In this document: in pieces, positions 55,201 through 64,000 of the stretch
How positions within the stretch are numbered: position 1 is the stretch's first letter
How the letters are laid out: each line of letters opens with the position of its first letter
NCBI RefSeq assembly: GCF_035594125.1
Contig: NW_026973750.1
Location: 336,001 to 400,000 of the forward strand
Direction: 5' to 3'
Origin: Scylla paramamosain
Lineage: Eukaryota > Arthropoda > Malacostraca > Decapoda > Portunidae
Length of the DNA: 64,000 bases
The notes under the pieces: generated by a model
The model's input: only the letters and a program-made list of their open reading frames with translations
Databases searched by the model: none
Told to the model about the DNA's origin: nothing
Made by a program: the position numbers and the translations under genes

Positions 55201-55420
55201 ACTAAATGCGTGTATTTTGAGTGTTTTTTTACATTCTTAGTTACCAAAACCCCAAATTATATGCGAAACTAGCTTTATGTGGGAAAAAAATCACATTACC
55301 AGAAAAGTGTCTTTGACTGTTTTTGAGCGTGTTAGGCAATAAAGCACTAAAAAGTAGGGCAATCACATTACATGGAAATAAAACCAACTTTTACGGAGAA
55401 GTTGCATTTTAGTGTTTTTG
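49255..55420 (-). repeat. Minus-orientation HOR array, inner right arm of palindrome 2
   Basis: J markers near 49960, 51100, 52210, 53325 and 54415. It pairs with ~43070-47820 from 49260 to ~54050. The part from ~54050 outward contains an H-to-E2 jump (aggcaccaaaaagcatg near 54812) also found near 4372 and 23995 in palindrome 1, but not in the left arm of palindrome 2. Confidence 0.86.
52423..52468. repeat. Perfect 20-bp hairpin from a local inverted duplication
   Basis: The stem ataaggaactcacctctata (52423-52442) and its exact complement (52449-52468) enclose the 6-nt loop ttccca. Other copies read through once (ctcactctatatgggaatcc). Here the stretch is copied back in reverse before the array continues at ccaaaacaaag. 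The partner near 44655-44680 has a single copy but shares the private gaggtgag variant, so the fold-back arose on the right arm only. Confidence 0.93.
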
Positions 55421-55867
55421 ACACGCATTTAGTAAGGTTCCTCTGTTTCTCAATTAAGAGTGTTATTCATGAGTTTCAGCATATACACGAGTTTTTGCGT
55501 TTTTTGCCTTGTGGTTTTTTTAACTATAAATTATCTATTATATACTTTTCTCGCAATGTCCCTTTGTTTCCCAATATAGAGTGCTTTTTATCCATTTTCC
55601 CGTTTTTTTGTAGGTAACAAGCTCAAAAACACTCAAAATATACATTTTTGGTAATGTTTTTCTGATTCTTGATATTGGTTGGTTTGTATCAGTTTTAGCG
55701 TTTTTCTACGTAAAATACTGAAAAAGACACGTTTTCACTCATTTTCTTTTGGATTCCCACATAGAGTGAGTTCCTTATTATTTATAGTTTTGGTGCCTAA
55801 CATTCTGAAAAACACCCAAAAGACAGATTTCTGGTCTTTAATTTCCTCATATGGGACGCTTTGCATG
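55421..55867 (+). repeat. Plus D-to-H cassette in right arm of palindrome 2
   Basis: Joints ttgacacgcatttagtaagg and cgctttgcatgtcttttc. It has a shortened E (gcatatacacgag). No reciprocal cassette is present at the expected left-arm position (~41.9-42.3 kb), so this belongs to the patch where the arms are not colinear. Confidence 0.8.
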
Positions 55868-58286
55868 TCTTTTCAGTGTTTTTGGACATGTTACGCAATA
55901 AACCATTAAAAGCCAGGGCGATCACATTACATGGGAATAAAACCAAATTTTACCAAAAACTTGCCTTTAAATGTTTTTGAGCTCCTTACGTACCAAAACG
56001 CTAAAACGCATGCAAAATACATTTTATGGAGAAACAGAATTACATTACCAAATAATATTTTGAGTGTTTTTGATCATGTTATCTATAAAAACGCTTAAAT
56101 ACATGCAAAGAACCTTATGTTTGGGAAACGAAAGAACATTACGAGAAACGTGTATTATGAGTGGTTTTTAAGTTCTTTCAGTACCAAAAAGCTAAAACCC
56201 ACAAATAACACTCATTAGAAAAAATGAAATTTCCAAAAAAGTGTCTTTTTAGTGTTTTTGAGTGTGATATGCACCAAAGCACTAAAAAGCAGAACAATCA
56301 CATTATATGGGAATAAAACCAACTTTTACGAAGAACTTGCCTTTAAGTGTTTTTTAAATCCTTACATACCAAATCGCTAAAACGCATGCAAAACACCCTT
56401 TATGGAGAAAAGAATAACATTACCAAAAACATGTATTTTGAGTGTTTTTGATCATGTTTCCAATAAAAACGCTTAAATATATACAAAGAACCCTAATTTT
56501 GGGTAACGAAAGGTTATTACCGGAAACGTGTATTATGAGTGTTTTTAAGTTCCTTTAGTACCAAAAAAGCTAAAACCCAGAAATAACACTCTTTATAATG
56601 AAAAAAAAAGTATATATTTTTTTATTTTTGTTATTCATCTTCATAGGTACTAAGATGTCAAATTTCTGGCAAAATTCTTTGGGAATCGAAAAAAAAAATT
56701 ACTGAAAACGTGTCTTTTGGTGTTTTACGTAGGAAAACGCTAAAACAGATGAAAACCAACCAATATGATGATATACAATAACATAACCAAAGAGGTATAC
56801 TTTAATTGTTTTTGAGCTTGTTACCAACAAAAAAAGCGAAAAAGGATGCAAAGCTGTACCTATTGGGAAAGAAAAGGAGATTACGAGAAACATGTATAAT
56901 GAGTGTTTTATTATTTTCGGGCAAAAGAACTTTTCGTTCACAAGAACCACAAGGCAAAAAACGCAAAAAGTTTCAAAAAGTTTTTTAGATACCAAAATGC
57001 TGAAACTCATGAATAACAATCTTAATTGAGAAACAGAACAACATTACCAAATGCATGTATTTTGAGAGTTTTTTCACATTCTTCGCAAAACCCTAAATAG
57101 CATGCGAAACTAGTTTTATGTGGGAAAAAATGACATTACCAGAAGTATCTTTTCATTGTTTTTGAGCGTGTTAGGCAATAAAGCACTGAAAAGCAGGTCA
57201 ATCATATTACAATGGAATAAAACTAACTTTTACCAAGAACTTGCCTTCAAGTGTTTTTCAGCTCCTTATATACCAAATCGCTAAAACGCATGTAAAACAC
57301 TCCTTTATGGAGAAGCAGAATAACATTATCAAAAACAAGTGTTTTCAGTGTTTTTTATCATGTTACCTATAAAAACGCTTAAATACATGCAAAGATCCCC
57401 ATATTTGGGAAACGAAAGGACATTACGAGAAAAGTGTATTATGAATGTTTTTAATTTCCTTAAGTACCAAAACGTTAAAAGCTACAAATAACACTCTTTA
57501 TTAAGAAAAAATAATAAATAAAAAATAACATTTTTATTTTTTGTTATTGATGTTCATAGGTACCAATATGCCAAAATTATGTCATGTTCCAAACCATAAA
57601 GTGTATGCAAAGCCACTTATCTGATAAAATTTAACGACTTTACAAGAAACCTGTCTTTTGAGTGTTTTTTTGCATGTTAGGCACCAAAATGATCAATAAT
57701 ATGAAAGTCACTCTATATGGAAATCCAAAAGAAAATTACTGAAAACGTGTCTTTTAAAAGATTTACGTAGAAAAACGCTAAAACGGATGCAAACCAAGCA
57801 ATATGAAGAAATAGAATAATATTACCAAAAAAGTATATTTTGTGTGTTTTTTAGCTTGTTACATAAAAAAACGCGAAAATGGACGCAAAACACTCTATAT
57901 AAGAAAAAAGAGGACATAACGAGAAACGTGTATAATGAGTGTTTTATAGTTTCATCAGAATCACAAGGCAAAAAAAGCAAACACTCGACTGTGTGGAGAA
58001 GTTTCTAAGATACCAAAATACTGAAACTCATGAATAACACTCTTAATCAAGAAACAGAACAACCTTACTAAATGCGTGTATTTTGAGTGTTTTTTTACAT
58101 TCTTAGTTACCAAAACCCCAAATTCCATGCGAAACTAGCTTTATGTTGGAAAAAAATGACATTACCAGAAAAGTGTCTTTGAGTGTTTTTGAGCGTGTTA
58201 GGCAATAAAGCACTAAAAAGCAGGGCAATCACATTACATGGGAATAAAACCAACTTTTACGAAGAACTTGTCTTTTAGTGTTTTTG
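55868..58286 (-). repeat. Minus satellite between two plus cassettes
   Basis: J markers near 56650 and 57560. It contains a K-to-C skip at ~56215-56230 and a shortened J/I near 57575. The E2 insertion variant at ~56918-56950 matches 40792-40822. Confidence 0.83.
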
Positions 58287-58767
58287 ACACGTAAGTTAGT
58301 AAGGTTGCTCTGTTTCTCAATTAAGAGTGTTATTCATGAGTTTCAGCATTTTGGTATATAGAAAACTTCTCCATATACACGAGTTTTTACGTTTTTTGCC
58401 TTGTGTTTTTTTTTAAACTATAAAACATTCATTGTACACTTTTCTCGCAATATCCCTTTCTTTCCCAATATAGAGTGCTTTTTATCAATTTTCGCTTTTT
58501 TTTTGTAGGAAACAAGCACACAAATACTTAAAATATACATTTTTGGTAATGTTTTTCTGCTTCTTGATATTGGTTAGTTTGTATCATTTTTAGCGTTTTT
58601 CTACGTAAAACACTGAGAACAAACGTTTTCAGTAATTTTCTTTTGGATTCCCACTTAGAGTGAGTTCCTTATTATTTATCGTTTTGGTGCCTAATATGCT
58701 GAAAAACACTCAGAACGCATATTTCTGGTAAGGTCTTTAATTTCCTCATATGGGAGGCTTTGCATGT
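58287..58767 (+). repeat. Plus D-to-H cassette, partner of 39982-40250
   Basis: Full-length (~480 bp) cassette with joints ttgacacgtaagttagtaagg and ggctttgcatgtcttttc. It shows what the partly deleted left-arm copy originally contained. Confidence 0.8.
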
Positions 58768-59149
58768 CTTTTCAGTGTTTGTGAGCGTGTTACGTAATAA
58801 AGCCCTAAAAGCCAGGGCAATCACATTACATGGGAATAAAACCAAATTTTACCAAGAACTTGCCTTTAAGTGTTTTTGAGCTCCTTACATACCAAAACGC
58901 TAAAACGCATGCAAAATACATTTTATGGAGAAACAGAATAACATTACTAAATACATGTATTTTGAGTGTTTTTTTTTTATCATGTTATGTATAAAAACGC
59001 TTAAACACATACAAAGAACCTTATGTTTGGGAAACGAAAGATCATTACGAGAAACGTGTATTATGAGTGATTTTTAAGTTCCTTCCGTACCAAAAAGCTA
59101 AAACCCACAAATAACACTCTTTAGAAAAATAAATAAAGAAAAAAAATCC

Positions 59150-59212
59150 CATTTTTTTTCTTTATTTATTTTTCTTTATTTATATTTATTTATATTTATT
59201 TATTTTTTTGGT
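59150..59212 (+). repeat. TTTA/CTTTATT-rich microsatellite
   Basis: Imperfect tttattta and ctttattt units expand the usual J-subunit tract to ~60 bp in an otherwise minus (A-rich) unit. Similar shorter tracts occur at nearly every J/K border, which is the most length-variable part of the HOR. Confidence 0.8.
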
Positions 59213-62200
59213 TATTCATCTTCATAGGTACCGATATGCTAAAATTCTGCCAAAATTCACGGAATTTATCTGGAAAAAAGAATATTATTATAGAGGTTAA
59301 TTATAGCTTTTTTTTCGGATTGTTATGTACCAAACCCTAAAGTGCATACAAAGCCACCTATACAAGGAAGTTAAAGGACTTTCCAGAAACCTGTCTTTTC
59401 AGTGTTTTTCAGCATGTTAGGCACTAAAACGATAAATAATATTGAAGTCAATCAATATGTGAATCGAAAAGAAAATTACTGAAAACGTGTCTTTTCAGTG
59501 TTTTACGTAGAAACACGCTAAAGCGGATACAAACCATCCTATATGAAGAAATAGAATAACATTACCAAAAAGGTATATTTTGAATGTTTTTGAGCTTGTT
59601 ACCTACAAAAAATGCAAAAATGTATGTAAAGCACTCTATATTAGGAAACAAAAGGACATTAGGAGAAACGTATTTTATAGTTTTAAAAGAATCACAAGGC
59701 AATAAACGCAAAAACTCGTGTATATAGTGAAATTTCTTAAATACCAAAATGAATAAATGCATGAATAACACTTTTTTTTTTTAGATAAACAGAACTACCT
59801 TACCAAATTGTGTATTTTGAGTATTTTTCACATTCTTAGTTACGAAAATGCCAAATTACATCATTTGGGAAAAAAATGACATTACCAGAAAAGTGTCTTT
59901 TGAGTGTTTTTCAGCGTGATATGCAACAAAGCACTAAAAAGCAGAACGATCACATTACTTGGGAATAAAACCAACTTTTACAAAGAATTTGCCTTTAAGT
60001 GTTTATTAACCCCTTATATACCAAACCGCTAAAACGCATGCAAAACAAAATTTATGGAAAAACAGAATAACATTACCAAAAACATGTATTTTGAGTGTTT
60101 TTGTTCATGTTATCTATAAAAACGCTAAAGTACATGCAAAGAACATTATGTTTGGGAACCAAAAGGACATTACGAGAAACGTGTATTATGAGTGTTTTTT
60201 AAGTTCCTTAAGTAGCAAAAAGCTAAAATCCATAAATAACACATTATTTAGAAAATAAAAAATAAAAAAATTAAATAAATAGTATTTTTTATTTTTTTTT
60301 TTTTGTAATTCATATTCAAAGGTACCGACATGCCAAAATTCTGGGAAAATTTAGGGTAATTATGTGATAAAAGAATATTATCAAGAAAGTTAATTTCAGC
60401 TTTTTTTTCGAACTGTTATCTACCAAACCCTAAAGTGCATGCAAAGCCTCCTATATGAGGAAATTAAACGACCTTAAAAGAAATCTGTCTTTTCAGTGTT
60501 TTTCAGAATTTTAGGCACCAAAACGATAAATAAACAAGTAACTCACTTTATGTGGGAATCCAAAACAAAACTACTGAAAACGTGTCTTCTCAGTGATTTA
60601 CGTAGAAAAACGCTAAAACTGATGCAAACCAACCAATATAAAAAAAATAGAAAAACATTACCAAAAATGTATATTTGAGCGAAAATTGATGCAAAGCACT
60701 CTATATTATGAAATAAAAAGGACATTGCAGGAAAAGTGTATAATGAGTGTTTTATAGTTCAAAAGAACAAAAAGGCAAAAAACACAAAAACATGTGGATA
60801 TGGAAAAGTTTCCTAGATACCAAAATGCTTAAACTCATGAATAACATTCCTAATTGAGAAACAGAACAACCTTACTAAATGCGTGTATTTTGAGAGCTTT
60901 TTGCATTTTTAGTTACCAAAACCCCAAATTGCATGCGAAACCAGCTTTATGTGTAAAAAAAATGACATTACCAGAAAAATGTCTTATGAGTGTTTTTGAG
61001 CATGATAGCCAATAAAGCACTAAAAAGCAGGGCAATCACATTACATTTGAATAAAACCATTTTTTATCAAGAACATGCCTTTAAGTGTTTTTGAGCTCCT
61101 TATATACTAAACCGCTAAAACGCATGCAAAACAAACTTTATGGAAAGACAGAATGAAATTACCAAAAACATGTATTTTCAGTGTTTTTGATCATGTTATC
61201 TACAAAAACGCTTAAATACATGAAAAGAACCTTATGTTTGGGAAACAAAAGGACATTACGAGAAACGTATATTATGAGTGTTTTTAAGTTTGTTAAGTAC
61301 CAAAAAACTAAAACCCACTCTTTATTTAGAAAAAAATAAATAAATAAATATAAAAATAAAAAAAATATTTTTTTTTTTTTGTTATTCATCTTCATAGGTA
61401 CCGAAATGCCAAAATTCCGGGAAAATTCAAGACAATTATATGATAAGAGAATATTATCAAAAAAGTTGATTTTAGCTTTTTTTTCGGACTGTTATGTACC
61501 AAACACTAAACTGCATGCAAGGGCTTTTATATAAGGAAATTAAACGACCTTAAAAGAAATCCGTCTTTTGAGTGTTTTTCAGCAAGTTAGGCACCAAAAT
61601 GATAAATAATAAGGAACTCACTTTATATGGGAATCCAAAACAAAATCATTGAAAACGTGTCTTCTCAGTGTTTTACGTAGAAAAAACGCTAAAATGGGTG
61701 CAATACAACCAATATCAAGAAATAGAAAAAACTTTACCAAAAAGGTATATTATGAGTGTTTTTGAGCTTGTTACCTACAAAAAAAAAAAAAAAACGGTAA
61801 AATTGATACAAAGCACTCTACATTGGGATACAAAGGGACATTGCGAGAAAAGTGTATAATGAGTGTATGAGTTCAAAAGAACAACAAGGCAAAAAACGCA
61901 AAAACTCGTGTATATGGAGAAGTTTCCTTGATACCAAAATGCTGAAACTCATGAATAACACACTTAATTGAGAAACAGAACAACCTTACCAAATTCGTTT
62001 ATTTTGAGTGTTTTTCATATTCTTAGTTACCAAAAACCCAAATTTCATGCACAACCAGATTTAAGTGGGAAAACATAATATTTCCAGAAAAATGTCTTTT
62101 GAGTGTTTTTGAGCGTGATAGGCAATAAAGCACTAAAAAGCAGGGCAATCACTTTTCATTGGAATAAACCCAATTTTTACAAAGAACTTGCCTTTAAATA

Positions 62201-63768
62201 TTTTTGAGCTCCTTATATACCAAACCGCTAAAATGGATGGAAAACAAACTTTATGGAGAAACAGAATAACATTACGAAAACATGTAATTTGGGTGTTTTT
62301 TATCATATTATCTATAAAAATGCTTAAATACATGGAAAGAACATTATGTTTGGGAAACAAAAGGACATTATGAGAAACGTTTATTATGAGTTTTTTTTTT
62401 TAAGTTCCTTAAGTACCAAAAAGCTGAAACCCACAAATAACACTCTTTATTTAGAAGAAAAAAAAATAGGATTTTTTTTTTTCCATCTTCATAGGTACCG
62501 AGATGCCAAAATTCTTGGAAAATTCAGGAAAATTATATGAACAAAATAATATTATCAAAAAAGTTAATTTTAGCTTTTTTTCGGACTGTTATGTACCAAA
62601 CCCTAAAGTGCATGGAAAACCTCCTTTATGAGGAAATTAAACGATCTTAACAGATATCTGTCTTTTGAGTGTTTTTCAGCATGTTAGGCACCAAAACGAT
62701 AAATAATAAGGAACTCACTCTATATGGGAATCCAAAACAAAATTACTGAAAATGTACCTTCTTAGTGTTTTACATAGAAAAACGCAAAAACTCGTGTATA
62801 TAAAGAAGTTTCTTAGATAAAAAAAAAAATGCTGAAACTCATGAATAACAATATTAATTGAGAAACAGAACAACCTAAGCAAATGCCTGTATTTTGAGTG
62901 TTTTTCATATTCCTAGTTAGGAATACCCAAAACAGCATGCGAAACTAGCTTTATGAGGGAAAAAAAATGACATTAACAGAAATGTCTTTTAATTGTTTTT
63001 TTTTTAGCGTGATAGGCAATGAAGTACTAAAAAGCAGGGCAATCACATTACATGCGAATAAATCCAACTTTTACCAAGATTTTGCCAATATGTGTTTTTG
63101 AGCTCCTTACATACCAAACCGCTAAAACGCATGGAAAACAAACTTTATGGAGAAACAGAATAACATTACCAAAAACATGTATTTTGAGTGTTTTTGATAA
63201 TGTTATCATATATAAAAACGCTTAAATACATGCAAAGAACCTTATGTTTGGGAAACAAGGACATTACGAGAAACGTGAATTATGAGTGTTTTTAAGTTCC
63301 TTGACTACTAAAAAGCTAAAACCCACAAATAACACTCGTTATGTAGAAAAAATAAAAAATAAAAAAATAAATAAACAAAAGGATTTTCTTTATTTCTTTT
63401 TTTTATTGTTATTCAACTTCATAGGTAACGAGATGCCAAAATTCTGGGAAAAATTAGGGCAATTATATGATAAGAGAATATTATCAAAAAAAGTTGATAT
63501 TAGCTTTTTTTCGGACTGTTATGTACCAAACACTAAAGTGCATGCAAAGCCTCCTATATGAGGAAATTAAACGACCTTACCAGAATTCTGTGTTTTGAGT
63601 GTTTTTCAGCATGTTAGGCACCAAAACGATAAATAATAAGAAACTCACTCTATATGGCAAACCAAAACAAAATTACTGAAAACGTGTCTTCTCATTGTTT
63701 TACGTAGAAAAACGCTAAAACGGCTGCAAACCAATCAATATCAAGAAGTAGATAAACATTACCTAAAA

Positions 63769-63830
63769 GTGTTTTTGAGCTTGTTACCTACAAATAACAC
63801 GTGAGTGTTTTTGAGCTTGTTACCTACAAA
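63769..63830 (-). repeat. Short tandem duplication (36-bp period)
   Basis: The string gtgtttttgagcttgttacc plus tacaaa occurs at 63769-63794 and 63805-63830, separated by a short unrelated string. It is a local slippage-scale duplication of the F core. Confidence 0.88.
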
Positions 63831-64000
63831 AAAAAGCGCGAAAATTGATACAAAGCATTCTATATTGGAAAACAAAGGACATTGCGAGAAAAGTGTATAA
63901 TAAATGTTTTATAATTTAAAAGAACCACAAGGCAAAAAACGCAAAAACTCGTGTATATGGAGAAGTTTCCTATATACCAAAATGCTGAAACTCATGAATA

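Larger units (their letters stand above)
34690..64000. repeat. Palindrome 2: >29 kb inverted repeat, truncated by window edge
   Basis: The left arm (to ~47820) pairs with the right arm (from ~49260). Anchors: 46703-46885 with 50189-50371 (56 of 60 translated residues), 44364-44555 with 52570-52761 (61 of 63), 40704 region with 57019 region (sum ~97723), 37341-37532 with 61159-61395, 36086-36343 with 62346-62540 (sum ~98690). The right arm reaches the window end, so the true left boundary may lie as far left as ~28840. Colinearity breaks in at least one patch: left ~41350-43070 and right ~54050-56300 do not pair cleanly. That patch suggests replacement or repeat-unit turnover. Confidence 0.9.
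58768..64000 (-). repeat. Minus-orientation HOR array, outer right arm of palindrome 2 (continues)
   Basis: J markers near 59228, 60325, 61400, 62500 and 63425. It pairs with ~34690-39930 (coordinate sum ~98690). It runs off the window edge in subunits E/D. Confidence 0.87.

Overview
This window is one uninterrupted block of very AT-rich satellite DNA. I found no convincing protein-coding gene, rRNA, tRNA or intact transposon. The open frames present are short (about 60-124 codons). They fall at the same phase of the same repeat again and again, or are translations of a (TA)n tract. Two short arrays of the pentamer TTAGG (CCTAA at 451-485, TTAGG at 28214-28258) match the ancestral arthropod/insect telomere repeat. 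The likeliest source is therefore an insect or other arthropod, in a subtelomeric, pericentromeric or other heterochromatic region. I cannot name the species.

The sequence is organised at four nested scales. (1) A basic monomer of about 90 bp carries a core like aaaaacactcaaaatacacg, then ggtaatgt, a T/C-rich stretch, a tatagagtg-like box and ttttagcgttttggta. (2) About 12 diverged monomers (named A to K here, with E split into E1 and E2) form a higher-order repeat (HOR) of about 1.08-1.12 kb. A marker in subunit J (a 'cggtacctatgaagatg' type string) recurs about 40 times. (3) HOR arrays switch orientation repeatedly. In the plus blocks the satellite reads T-rich and in the minus blocks A-rich. 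(4) These blocks build two very large imperfect palindromes.

Palindrome 1 has arms of about 14 kb (1-14051 and 14955-28705) around a ~0.9 kb asymmetric spacer. Palindrome 2 has its left arm up to ~47820, a ~1.4 kb spacer, and a right arm from ~49260 that runs past the window edge. Small inverted cassettes with recurrent breakpoints are nested in the arms. The telomere-type arrays lie in mirror positions near the outer ends of palindrome 1, exactly where satellite orientation flips.

Layout: 1-430 plus satellite; 451-485 (CCTAA)7; 486-~1150 minus; ~1160-11034 plus; 11035-14051 minus with a plus cassette; 14052-16978 plus (spacer plus inner right arm); 16979-17972 mixed cassettes; 17973-~27540 minus; ~27545-28200 plus; 28214-28258 (TTAGG)9; 28280-28838 minus; 28839-48635 plus with one minus cassette; 48636-49254 mixed centre; 49255-64000 minus with two plus cassettes. 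Palindrome arms differ by whole-HOR gains and losses, microhomology deletions and one-sided microsatellite expansion. This argues for an old, evolving structure rather than a simple assembly fold-back. All identities quoted were compared by eye.
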